Assembly (NCBI GenBank): GCA_021153185.1
Contig: JAGKTY010000010.1
Location: 1-64,000, forward strand
Source: Lachnospiraceae bacterium
Lineage (GTDB): Bacteria > Bacillota > Clostridia > Lachnospirales > Lachnospiraceae
Direction of reading: 5' to 3'
DNA length: 64,000 nucleotides
Position 1 is the stretch's first letter. The number at the start of each line of letters is the position of its first letter. The notes under the pieces were generated by a model, which was not told where the DNA came from, made no database searches, and saw nothing but the letters and a program-made list of their open reading frames with translations. Position numbers and translations under genes: made by a program. Shown here piece after piece: positions 44,892-53,023 of the stretch.

Positions 44892-46644
44892 TCTCATCTC
44901 TGCTGAGATGAAACAGGCATTTGAACGTGCCGGATACGATAAAGAGCTTGGGAAAATGACAGTTTCCAACAGACCGGACCTTTGTGAGTATCAGTGTAAC
45001 GGCGCGATGGCGGGCGCCAAGCTTTACAAGAAAGCGCCGCTTGTGATTGCGCAGGATGTGGCAAAGGCATTAGAAGGCAGCAGCGTATTTGCAAAGGTAG
45101 AAGCTGCACCGCCGGGATTTTTGAACTGTTCCCTTTCGGATGCATTTGTGACAAGCTATATCGCCGGGATGAGTGAGGCCGATAAGTTCGGTCTCTCTGC
45201 GCCAAAGAAGAAAGAAAAAATCATAATCGATTACGGCGGACCAAACGTAGCCAAGCCACTTCATGTCGGACACCTCCGTTCGGCAGTCATCGGAGAAAGT
45301 GTGAAGCGCATTGCCAGATATGCAGGCCATGAGGTCATCGGCGATATCCATATGGGTGACTGGGGACTTCAGATGGGTCTGATCATCACGGAACTCAAAG
45401 AGAGAAAACCGGAGCTTCCTTATTTTGACGAAAGCTTCACAGGGGAATATCCGAAGGAAGCACCGTTTACCATATCCGAGCTTGAGGAGATTTATCCGAC
45501 AGCCAGCGGCAAATCAAAAGAGGATGCGGACTATAAGGCCAAGGCGATGGAGGCAACACACCTTCTGCAGATTGGAAACCGTGGTTACCGCGCGCTTTGG
45601 GACCATATCATTGCCGTGTCGGTTGCAGACCTTAAGAAGAATTATAACAACTTAAATGTGGAATTCGACCTTTGGAATGGCGAGAGCAGTGTACAGGATA
45701 TCATTCCGGGTATGGTTTCTTACATGAAATCAGAGGGCTATGCACATGAGTCGGAAGGTGCGCTCGTTGTAGATGTCAAGGAAGAGACAGACACCAAAGA
45801 AATACCGCCATGTATGATTTTGAAATCAGACGGTGCGTCACTTTACAATACAACAGACCTTGCCACGATTATGGAGCGCAGGGATAAGTATGCGCCGGAC
45901 CGCATTATTTATGTCGTAGACAAGCGTCAGGATTTGTATTTTGAGCAGGTGTTCCGCTGTGCGAGAAAGACCAAGATTGTGTCAGATCAGACAGAGCTTT
46001 TGTTCCTCGGATTTGGTACCGTAAACGGAACGGACGGCAAACCGTATAAGACACGTGAGGGCGGCGTGATGCGTCTTGAGCGTCTGATTTCGGAGATCAA
46101 TGACAAAATGCTTGCCAAAATCACCGAAAATGATCCGGATAGCGATATGGCACAAAAGGAGCAGACGGCAAAACAGGTTGCGCTTGCGGCAATCAAATAC
46201 GGCGACCTTTCCAACCAGGCTTCCAAGGATTATATTTTTGATGTGGACAGATTTACATCGTTTGAGGGAGATACAGGCCCATATATTCTTTATACCATCG
46301 TGCGCATCAAATCCATTTTGAACAAATACGCACAGGCAGGCGGCAACATCGCTGACGCTGCCTTTTGCAGCGAGACGAATGCATCTGAAAAAGCACTGAT
46401 GTTAGAGCTTGCCAAATTTAATGCGATGATGGAAGCAGCTTATGCAGAGAGTGCACCACATAAGGTATGTGCATTCATTTACGATTTGTCCAATGCATTC
46501 AATCATTTTTATCATGAGACCAAGATTCTGACGGAGGAAAATGAGACGCGCAAACGCGGTTATATCGCACTGCTTTCTTTGACCAAAGAAGTGCTTGAGA
46601 CATGTATTGATGTCCTCGGTTTTTCCGCTCCTGAAAAAATGTAA
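44875..46644 (+). CDS. argS: Arginyl-tRNA synthetase
   Basis: A 589-residue class I synthetase. The HIGH motif appears as HVGHLRSAVIGES in VAKPLHVGHL; the KMSK site is degenerate (KTREGGVMRLE), as is common in ArgRS. The N-terminal additional domain and the C-terminal DALR anticodon-binding domain (YDLSNAFNHFYHE) are present. AGGAGAAGAAC precedes the ATG. It ends the carA-carB-queH-argS run; a tRNA operon follows. Confidence 0.97.
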   Translation: MEKFLDLISAEMKQAFERAGYDKELGKMTVSNRPDLCEYQCNGAMAGAKLYKKAPLVIAQDVAKALEGSSVFAKVEAAPPGFLNCSLSDAFVTSYIAGMSEADKFGLSAPKKKEKIIIDYGGPNVAKPLHVGHLRSAVIGESVKRIARYAGHEVIGDIHMGDWGLQMGLIITELKERKPELPYFDESFTGEYPKEAPFTISELEEIYPTASGKSKEDADYKAKAMEATHLLQIGNRGYRALWDHIIAVSVADLKKNYNNLNVEFDLWNGESSVQDIIPGMVSYMKSEGYAHESEGALVVDVKEETDTKEIPPCMILKSDGASLYNTTDLATIMERRDKYAPDRIIYVVDKRQDLYFEQVFRCARKTKIVSDQTELLFLGFGTVNGTDGKPYKTREGGVMRLERLISEINDKMLAKITENDPDSDMAQKEQTAKQVALAAIKYGDLSNQASKDYIFDVDRFTSFEGDTGPYILYTIVRIKSILNKYAQAGGNIADAAFCSETNASEKALMLELAKFNAMMEAAYAESAPHKVCAFIYDLSNAFNHFYHETKILTEENETRKRGYIALLSLTKEVLETCIDVLGFSAPEKM

Positions 46645-46662
46645 AAAAAACAAAAAAAGTTG

Positions 46663-46720
46663 TTGACAAACAGATGGGTATCATTGTATACTAGCAAAGC
46701 GGGTTGCGGTTGCGACCCGC
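46663..46720 (+). promoter_or_regulatory. Promoter and leader hairpin of the tRNA-Val/tRNA-Met operon
   Basis: TTGACA (46663-46668), an 18-bp spacer and TATACT (46687-46692). The leader then forms GCGGGTTGC/GCGACCCGC (46699-46720), which ends 7 bases before tRNA-Val and lacks a T run, so it is more likely a processing signal than a terminator. Confidence 0.75.
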
Positions 46721-46727
46721 ATGAAAT

Positions 46728-46800
46728 GGGATCTTAGCTCAGCTGGGAGAGCATCTGCCTTACAAGCAGAGGGTCATAGGTTCGAGCCCTATAGGTCCCA
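46728..46800 (+). tRNA. tRNA-Val (anticodon TAC)
   Basis: GGGATCT pairs with AGGTCCC, the anticodon loop CTTACAA gives TAC, and the T loop is GGTTCGAGCCC. The discriminator is A46800; CCA is not encoded. Confidence 0.95.
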
Positions 46801-46807
46801 TTTATAT

Positions 46808-46881
46808 GGCGAGATAGCTCAGTTGGCTAGAGCATACGGTTCATACCCGTAGTGTCGAGGGTTCAAATCCCCCTCTCGCTA
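46808..46881 (+). tRNA. tRNA-Met (anticodon CAT)
   Basis: GGCGAGA pairs with TCTCGCT (first pair G-T). The anticodon loop TTCATAC gives CAT, and the T arm is GAGGGTTCAAATCCCCC. The acceptor start and D arm look like elongator Met rather than initiator, but tRNA-Ile with lysidine cannot be fully ruled out. It lies 7 bp after tRNA-Val. Confidence 0.9.
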
Positions 46882-46923
46882 TGAAAAAAGGAATCACACA
46901 ACGTGTGGTTCCTTTTTTAATAC
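46864..46923 (+). repeat. 60-bp direct repeat, copy 1 (tRNA-Met 3' end plus terminator)
   Basis: From the T loop of tRNA-Met (CAAATCCCCC) through the AAAAAAGGAATCACACAA/TTGTGTGGTTCCTTTTTT-type terminator to TAATAC. An identical 60-bp copy lies at 47022-47081. Confidence 0.9.
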
Positions 46924-47021
46924 AGATATGTGAATAGAACCCGAGACACTACGGAGTAGTGGAGAGGGCGCACGAGGTCCGGTGGACCTCGGCTTTGCGC
47001 GGACCGGAGCGAAGCGGAGAC
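46924..47021. other. GC-rich hairpin segment between the direct repeats
   Basis: 98 bp without an ORF. It contains CACTAC-GGA-GTAGTG and GAGGTCC-GGT-GGACCTC hairpins and GCGGACCGGAGCGAAGCGGAG. AACCCGAGACACTACGG resembles the reverse complement of the tRNA-Met variable region (CCGTAGTGTCGAGGGTT), so part may derive from an inverted tRNA fragment. Confidence 0.6.
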
Positions 47022-47081
47022 CAAATCCCCCTCTCGCTATGAAAAAAGGAATCACACAACGTGTGGTTCCTTTTTTAATAC
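47022..47081 (+). repeat. 60-bp direct repeat, copy 2
   Basis: Identical to 46864-46923, so it carries the tRNA acceptor 3' half and a second terminator, but no tRNA body. After it, GGTTCCTTTTTT recurs twice more before 47120, giving a short tandem of terminator ends. Confidence 0.9.
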
Positions 47082-47122
47082 TTTTCGGTTCCTTTTTTAA
47101 TGCTTTTTGGTTCCTTTTTTGA

Positions 47123-47151
47123 TTGTTTTTACCACAAATATTTGTTAAAAT
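47123..47151 (+). promoter_or_regulatory. Promoter placing the transcript start at the GGDEF gene's ATG
   Basis: TTGTTT (47123-47128), a 17-bp spacer and TAAAAT (47146-47151). The expected start of transcription is near 47158, the first base of the ATG, which also lacks a ribosome site. Confidence 0.45.
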
Positions 47152-47157
47152 TATTGT

Positions 47158-49197
47158 ATGGGAAATAGTAAAAAAACAATCAATGTTCTGATCGGTGGGG
47201 TGAATACGTTTTTGCCGAAAGAACTAATCAAGGGAATAGAGGCAGGATGTAAGCAGCACGATGCGAATGTACTGTTTTTTCTTGGTACGCAGACCAGGGA
47301 TTTTTATGAGGCCGTCCTGAATGTTAAGGGCAAACAATCATACGATTATCAGTTCAATACGATATATGATTACAGCACGCTCAGCGGTGCGGACGGTGTG
47401 ATTTTGAACCATGGTACGATTGGCATTTACCTTAAGAACAGTAATGTGATCCAGTTTGCCGCCAAATACGATGACAGACCACTTGTGCTGTTGACAGATT
47501 ATGCGGAGGGCAGCAAGTATACGTCCATCATTGCAAACAATTACCAGGGTATATACGATTTGGTTTCACATCTGGTTGAGAAGCATCATTGCCAAAAAAT
47601 CGGACACGTGGCAGGGCCACAGTGCAATCAGGATGCAGTAGAGCGTCTGAACGGCTATTTGGACGCGTGCAAGGCGTATGGGCTTGTTGTGACACCGGAT
47701 ATGATTGTAGAAGGCGATTATTCTGAGTTTGTCACGGCGGAAGTGGAAAAGCTTCTGGATATGCATCCGGATATGGATGCCATTGTGTTTGCAAACGATG
47801 AGATGTCTTTTGCGGGATATCGCGTATGCAAGGAGCGCGGGCTTACCGTTGGGAAGGATTTGTTCCTGACAGGGTTTGATGACTGTGCGATGGCAAAGGA
47901 GATGGACCCACCTTTGACAACCGTGTTTCAGGATGGACAGAAGATGGGCAAAATCGCTGTTGAGACATTGATGAAGGAAATAGACGGCGAGACCGGAGAA
48001 GGCAAGAATATCCGTGTGCCGGTTTTGCCAAGATGGCGGCAGTCGTGCGGCTGCGAGTTTTCCGATTATCTTGAATTCAAAGAAACCATGACGACGGTCG
48101 ATGTGGAGAAACAGCTTCAGGATGCCTATCATATGATTAGTCAGATGCGGCAGAAGAGCATGCAGGAAATGCGTAAATCATGGTTTATTCCATTCTTTAT
48201 GCGAGAGCTTGATGAAGCTGCGGGAAATGACCGTGATTTTTGTTATAAAGTCATGGAGTGCATGAAACTCAGCAGTGCAAGAGGTGCGTATATGTTCCTC
48301 TTTGATACGCCACAGGTATGCTACGATGATGCAGAGTTTGAGATGCCGGATAATTTAAGGCTTGCATCTTATTTGAGAGAAGGCGAATGCTTTTCATACG
48401 AGATGTTTGACAGACCGCTGATTGGCAAGGACACAATGATGGACTTTATGGATGACGGAAAGAGACATACATTCCTCATTTTCCTGTTGTTCTCAGGTCC
48501 GGTACAGTACGGTGTCATTGCCTGCGATGTGGAGCTTGATGAGCTGGCTTATTATTATATGCTGAGTCTTCAGCTCGGCAATTCCTTAAGCTACCATGAG
48601 GGGCGCAAGGTTGAGCTTGCTTACCGCAACCAGCTGATGAGTCACATGGAAGTCATCGAGGAAGAAAAGCGCAAGCTTGTCATCGTATCGGAGTACGACA
48701 GCCTGACAGGTGCATTAAACCGCAGAGGCTTGTTCCAACAGGCACAGAAGCTGTTTGAACAGCGAGGGACGCAGGCGCCTGATAAGAACGATGAGATATG
48801 TATGGTATTTGCGGATCTGGATCACTTAAAGCAGATCAACGATACGTTCGGACATGCGGTAGGTGATTATGCGATCAAGAGCTGTTCGGACATGCTGCGC
48901 ACGATTTTACCGGAGGGAAGTCTGATTTCGAGACTTGGCGGAGATGAGTTTGTATGCGTTGTGCCAAATGGCAGTGCGGATTTTGAGCGCATGTTTACGA
49001 AACGCAGATCAGAGGCGCTTGAGAGGCGGAATGCAGAATCAGGTAAGCCGTATTTCGTGGAGTTTTCCTACGGAATTTACAGTGGTAAAATCACAGATAT
49101 GAACGATTTGGAACATGCAATCGGAAAAGCGGATCATTGTCTGTACGAATCCAAAAAGAAACGCAGGCAAAATGTGATTCGTCAGGAGCGTGTATGA
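47158..49197 (+). CDS. Cytoplasmic LacI-type sensor fused to a GGDEF diguanylate cyclase
   Basis: A 679-residue protein. Residues about 8-290 are a periplasmic-binding-protein-like fold of the LacI/GalR type (MDAIVFANDEMSFAGYRVCK, LFLTGFDDCAMAKEMDPPLTT), without a LacI helix-turn-helix and without a signal peptide. A linker with helices and a GAF-like region (about 320-490) leads to a GGDEF domain (about 515-679) with SRLGGDEFVCVV. The inhibitory RxxD site is not at its usual place. It should make c-di-GMP in response to an intracellular small molecule, perhaps a sugar. No ribosome site precedes the ATG. A terminator follows. Confidence 0.88.
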   Translation: MGNSKKTINVLIGGVNTFLPKELIKGIEAGCKQHDANVLFFLGTQTRDFYEAVLNVKGKQSYDYQFNTIYDYSTLSGADGVILNHGTIGIYLKNSNVIQFAAKYDDRPLVLLTDYAEGSKYTSIIANNYQGIYDLVSHLVEKHHCQKIGHVAGPQCNQDAVERLNGYLDACKAYGLVVTPDMIVEGDYSEFVTAEVEKLLDMHPDMDAIVFANDEMSFAGYRVCKERGLTVGKDLFLTGFDDCAMAKEMDPPLTTVFQDGQKMGKIAVETLMKEIDGETGEGKNIRVPVLPRWRQSCGCEFSDYLEFKETMTTVDVEKQLQDAYHMISQMRQKSMQEMRKSWFIPFFMRELDEAAGNDRDFCYKVMECMKLSSARGAYMFLFDTPQVCYDDAEFEMPDNLRLASYLREGECFSYEMFDRPLIGKDTMMDFMDDGKRHTFLIFLLFSGPVQYGVIACDVELDELAYYYMLSLQLGNSLSYHEGRKVELAYRNQLMSHMEVIEEEKRKLVIVSEYDSLTGALNRRGLFQQAQKLFEQRGTQAPDKNDEICMVFADLDHLKQINDTFGHAVGDYAIKSCSDMLRTILPEGSLISRLGGDEFVCVVPNGSADFERMFTKRRSEALERRNAESGKPYFVEFSYGIYSGKITDMNDLEHAIGKADHCLYESKKKRRQNVIRQERV

Positions 49198-49200
49198 TAG

Positions 49201-49234
49201 GATTGCCATACGGTTTCGTGTGGCAATCTTTTTG
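49201..49234 (+). terminator. Terminator after the LacI-GGDEF gene
   Basis: GATTGCCA (49201-49208) and TGGCAATC pair around a loop and are followed by TTTTT. The next gene's ribosome site follows within 25 bp, so read-through is possible. Confidence 0.65.
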
Positions 49235-49257
49235 GGTAAAGAAGCAGGGAGAAAAAG

Positions 49258-50814
49258 ATGATTTTAGATGTCAGAAATTTAAGTCACGGATTTGGCGACA
49301 GAGCGATTTTTACAGATGTCTCGTTTCGGCTGCTAAAGGGAGAACACATCGGTTTGATCGGTGCAAACGGAGAAGGAAAATCTACCTTTATGAATATCGT
49401 AACAGGCGCGCTCCAGCCTGATGAGGGCACGGTAGAGTGGGCCAAAAATGTCCGTGTCGGTTATCTTGATCAGCATACGGTGCTGCAAAAAGGGATGACG
49501 ATGCGTGAGGTCTTAAAGAGTGCCTTTTCGTTTTTGTTTGAGATGGAAGTGCGCATTAATGAAATCTGTGACCAACTCGCCGAAGCGGATGAAGATACGA
49601 TGGAAGCGCTACTTGAAGAGATGGGAACGCTTCAGGATCTTTTGACGAGTCATGATTTTTATGTCATTGATTCCAAAATTGAGGAGGTTGCAAGAGCATT
49701 TGACCTGTTGCAGCTTGACTTAGACCGCGATGTGACAGATTTGTCGGGCGGACAGAGAACGAAGCTACTGCTTGCAAAACTTCTGCTTGAAAAGCCTGAT
49801 ATTTTGTTGCTTGATGAGCCGACGAACTATTTGGATGAACATCATATCGCATGGCTGAAACGCTATTTGCAGGAGTACGAAAACGCGTTTATTCTGATTT
49901 CACATGACATTCCGTTTTTGAATGAAGTGGTAAACATCATTTACCATATGGAAAACCGGGAACTCAACCGCTATGTCGGAGATTATGACAAGTTCCGCGA
50001 AGTCTACGAAATGAAAAAAATGCAGTTAGAGGCTGCTTACAAAAAGCAGCAAAAAGAGATTGCACAGCTCAAGGATTTTGTGGCGAGAAACAAAGCGAAC
50101 GTCGCAACGAGAAATATGGCGATGTCGCGGCAGAAAAAACTCGACAAGATGGACGTCATTGCGCTTGCAAAAGAGAAGCCGAAGCCGGAATTTTATTTCA
50201 AAGAGGCAAGAACGCCGGGAAAGGTGCTGTTTGAGACGACGGATCTTGTCATCGGATATGACAAGGACTTGCCGCTTTCGAATCCGATCAATCTGCGCAT
50301 GGAACGCGGCGAGAAAATTGCGATTGTCGGAACGAACGGTATTGGTAAGACAACCTTTTTAAAGAGTGTGCTCGGTATGATTCCGGCGCTTTCCGGGAAA
50401 GTAGCGTTAGGTGATTATTTGCACAAAGGGTATTTTGAACAGGAGATTACGCCGGGAAACCAATCGTGTATGGAGGAAATATGGGAAGCATTTCCGGGCT
50501 TTTCCCAGTATGAGGTGCGCAATGCGCTTGCCAAATGCGGACTTACGACAGAGCACATCGAGAGCAAGGTGAAGGTTTTATCGGGCGGTGAACAGGCAAA
50601 AGTCAGATTATGTAAACTTATCAACGAAGAGACCAATGTTCTTCTCCTCGACGAGCCGACCAATCATCTGGATGTAGACGCCAAAGAAGAACTAAAGCGT
50701 GCGCTTAAGGAATACAAAGGTGCCGTTTTGATTGTGTGTCATGAACCTGAGTTTTATGAAGGGCTTGTTGACAAGGTCTGGAATTTGGAAGAGTATAGCA
50801 GATTGGCACTTTAG
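49258..50814 (+). CDS. ABC-F family ATPase
   Basis: A 518-residue soluble protein with two ABC domains and no membrane part. First domain: Walker A GANGEGKST, signature LSGGQRTKLLLAKLLL, Walker B ILLLDEPTNYLD. Second: GTNGIGKTT, LSGGEQAKVRLCKL, VLLLDEPTNHLD. The linker between them (about 240-300; KKMQLEAAYKKQQKEIAQLK) is the P-site tRNA-interacting segment of the family. ABC-F proteins act on ribosomes; some give antibiotic resistance, but the short linker here resembles the housekeeping YkpA/YbiT group. AGGGAGAAAAAG precedes the ATG. Confidence 0.93.
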   Translation: MILDVRNLSHGFGDRAIFTDVSFRLLKGEHIGLIGANGEGKSTFMNIVTGALQPDEGTVEWAKNVRVGYLDQHTVLQKGMTMREVLKSAFSFLFEMEVRINEICDQLAEADEDTMEALLEEMGTLQDLLTSHDFYVIDSKIEEVARAFDLLQLDLDRDVTDLSGGQRTKLLLAKLLLEKPDILLLDEPTNYLDEHHIAWLKRYLQEYENAFILISHDIPFLNEVVNIIYHMENRELNRYVGDYDKFREVYEMKKMQLEAAYKKQQKEIAQLKDFVARNKANVATRNMAMSRQKKLDKMDVIALAKEKPKPEFYFKEARTPGKVLFETTDLVIGYDKDLPLSNPINLRMERGEKIAIVGTNGIGKTTFLKSVLGMIPALSGKVALGDYLHKGYFEQEITPGNQSCMEEIWEAFPGFSQYEVRNALAKCGLTTEHIESKVKVLSGGEQAKVRLCKLINEETNVLLLDEPTNHLDVDAKEELKRALKEYKGAVLIVCHEPEFYEGLVDKVWNLEEYSRLAL

Positions 50815-50858
50815 TTTTCGCCGGATTGCGAATGAAAATCAAGAGTATATGGAGATGG

Positions 50859-50912
50859 AAACCCCAAGTGACCGCAATTATGTTTATGATTGACGATTAC
50901 TTGGGTTTTTTG
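50859..50912 (+). terminator. Terminator after the ABC-F gene
   Basis: AAACCCCAAGT and ACTTGGGTTT pair across a loop of about 30 bases and end in TTTTTT. Confidence 0.6.
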
Positions 50913-50923
50913 CGTCATTTGAC

Positions 50924-50952
50924 TTGCCCAAACATGTGTTTTTTACTATAAT
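50924..50952 (+). promoter_or_regulatory. Promoter of the GGDEF-EAL gene cluster
   Basis: TTGCCC (50924-50929), a 17-bp spacer and TATAAT (50947-50952), 66 bp upstream of the start. Confidence 0.6.
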
Positions 50953-51017
50953 AGAAATTGAATAAGTGTCGAAATTTGGAACATGGCGATGTTTGTTTTT
51001 TTGAGGGAGAAAATGGG

Positions 51018-53009
51018 ATGAGCGAACTGAAAAACAGCGTGATTAAGAAAAAGCATATTTGGCCGTCGCTGTTATTGTTTTTGATTGTGATGTGTATTTG
51101 TGCCGGATTGATTTTGGCAAGCGCGGGCGTGTTCTGTATGTATATGATGCAGAGTAAGCTCCAGCAGATGAATGATACGAACAAGATGATCGGGCAATTG
51201 GTACAAAGCAATGTCAATGGCGCGTCACAAGATGAGGACGGCGCATATTTGCAGGGCGTATATGAGACATTCGGACGCAGCATGTGTGTTATGGATGATT
51301 GCGGAAACATCCTGTATCAGACGAGCAGGTCATTGCCGAATCTGCAAAACAATCTGACGGTCGATCTCGGCAATCAGTATACCTTTTATGAGGATGTCGA
51401 AAAGCCTGTTTCCAAGGATGACGCATTTATCCTGCCGATGGATCTGATCGTTTCGGAGTTGTTCAAACCAAAGGCCAAGGGATGGAGCTATGACGCATGG
51501 TGGAGTCAGCCGCTTTATTCATTGACGGTCTGGTCGAAGTATTCGCTCTCAATTCACTACAAGCTGTACATACAAAACAAGCTCAGTATTTGCCGGCAGG
51601 ATTTGTATTATGTCTGTATTTTTTCCGTGCTTGCTGCAATCGTCATGAGCGTCGTGCTGCTCATCATGTTTGTCAACACGGTTTCTGTGATTGTCAATCA
51701 GCGCAAGCTGCGCAACATGCTTTATTTGGATCCGGTGACCGGCGGAAAAAACTGGTTTCACTTTCAGGGACATGCCGGCAGAAATGCAGTGCAGGCAGTC
51801 CGCAAGAACAAGCAGTTTGCAATCGTCGACATCCGCATGGACAAATTCGAGAGCTACAGTGCCTGTTATGGTGCCAAATCAGCAGATGAGCTGCTAAAGC
51901 GTTTTAGCGGACTGCTTCAGGTGCGCACAACGCGCAAGGAATGTTTTGCCAGAATCGCAGGGGCACAATTTGCAATGTTTTTACTTGTCGACAGCCGGGA
52001 GCAGTGTCAAATGAGACTGCGCTCGCTCTTAGCAGAGCTGTCCGGCATTATGCAAAATCAAAAAATCACGCTTGCAACCGGTGTCATTATGTATGAGGCG
52101 CCGGAAACGAAGCAAAGACGCGTGGAAATAGACATTGATTTGCTTCATAACTATGCAATCACCGCAAGGAAAAATGCAGTGGCAGACGGCAATTTCCCGA
52201 TTACCTTCTTCACGCAGGATATGTTAAGCGATCAGCTTTGGGAGAGAAAAGTGGAAGACCGTATGGAAGATGCGCTTAGTAACAAAGAGTTCCAAGTATA
52301 TCTTCAGCCGAAATATGATCCGAATACAAGGCGCATTATCGGGGCGGAGGCACTTGTGCGCTGGATCAGTCCGGAGGACGGCATCATTTCTCCGGGAAAA
52401 TTTATCCCACTTTTTGAGGAAAACGGTTTTATTACAAAACTCGATGATTATATGCTTTCCGAGATTGCCAGACTGCAGACACAGTGGAGTCTTGAAGGCA
52501 AAAAAACAGTCCCAATCAGTGTCAATATCAGTCGTATCCATTTTGCGAAGGACAACCTGGCGCAGCATATTTGTAATCTCGTAGATGATTACGGTGCGAA
52601 GCATGACCTGATTGAGTTAGAAGTGACGGAGAGTGCATTCTTTGATGACAAAGAGACGTTAATCGGCACGCTCAATATGCTGAAATCACAGGGCTTTGAG
52701 ATTTCCATGGATGATTTTGGGGCGGGGTATTCTTCCCTCAATTCCCTCAAAGACCTGCCGCTTGACGTGCTGAAGTTAGATGGAGAATTCTTCCGCGGTG
52801 ATTTTGAGAAGGAGCGCGGCAAAATCGTCGTAAGACAGGCGATTTCCCTGGCCAGAAGCCTCGAAATGCGCGTCGTGGCGGAGGGCGTTGAAAAAGAGGA
52901 GCAGGTTGCATTCCTTGCCAAGCTGAATTGTGATATGATTCAGGGCTTCTATTTTGCAAAGCCGATGCCGGTAGCGGAATTTGAACAGAAATTGGCGCTT
53001 GAAGCGTAA
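51018..53009 (+). CDS. Membrane EAL phosphodiesterase with degenerate GGDEF domain
   Basis: A 663-residue protein with an N-terminal helix (about 15-45), an external sensor stretch and a second helix (about 205-230). The GGDEF domain is degenerate: the active motif reads ARIAGAQFAMF, so cyclase activity is unlikely. The EAL domain keeps AEALVRW, NISRIHF, LEVTES, DDFGAGYSSL, LKLDGEF and AEGVE, so c-di-GMP cleavage is expected. The start at 51018 follows GAGGGAGA. A 7TM-Hpt protein gene follows 14 bp downstream, so the two are cotranscribed. Confidence 0.9.
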   Translation: MSELKNSVIKKKHIWPSLLLFLIVMCICAGLILASAGVFCMYMMQSKLQQMNDTNKMIGQLVQSNVNGASQDEDGAYLQGVYETFGRSMCVMDDCGNILYQTSRSLPNLQNNLTVDLGNQYTFYEDVEKPVSKDDAFILPMDLIVSELFKPKAKGWSYDAWWSQPLYSLTVWSKYSLSIHYKLYIQNKLSICRQDLYYVCIFSVLAAIVMSVVLLIMFVNTVSVIVNQRKLRNMLYLDPVTGGKNWFHFQGHAGRNAVQAVRKNKQFAIVDIRMDKFESYSACYGAKSADELLKRFSGLLQVRTTRKECFARIAGAQFAMFLLVDSREQCQMRLRSLLAELSGIMQNQKITLATGVIMYEAPETKQRRVEIDIDLLHNYAITARKNAVADGNFPITFFTQDMLSDQLWERKVEDRMEDALSNKEFQVYLQPKYDPNTRRIIGAEALVRWISPEDGIISPGKFIPLFEENGFITKLDDYMLSEIARLQTQWSLEGKKTVPISVNISRIHFAKDNLAQHICNLVDDYGAKHDLIELEVTESAFFDDKETLIGTLNMLKSQGFEISMDDFGAGYSSLNSLKDLPLDVLKLDGEFFRGDFEKERGKIVVRQAISLARSLEMRVVAEGVEKEEQVAFLAKLNCDMIQGFYFAKPMPVAEFEQKLALEA

Positions 53010-53023
53010 ATGAAGGAGTAAAC

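Noticed and set aside
46864..47081. Functional integrative element at the tRNA-Met gene
   Set aside because: The repeats bracket only 98 bp with no integrase, excisionase or cargo; at most a remnant.
49258..50814. Antibiotic-resistance (ribosome-protection) call for the ABC-F protein
   Set aside because: The inter-domain linker is short and resembles housekeeping ABC-F proteins; sequence alone does not support resistance.
51497..51889. 130-residue ORF in another frame of the GGDEF-EAL gene
   Set aside because: It is a shadow of a well-supported domain protein and has no ribosome site or known motif.
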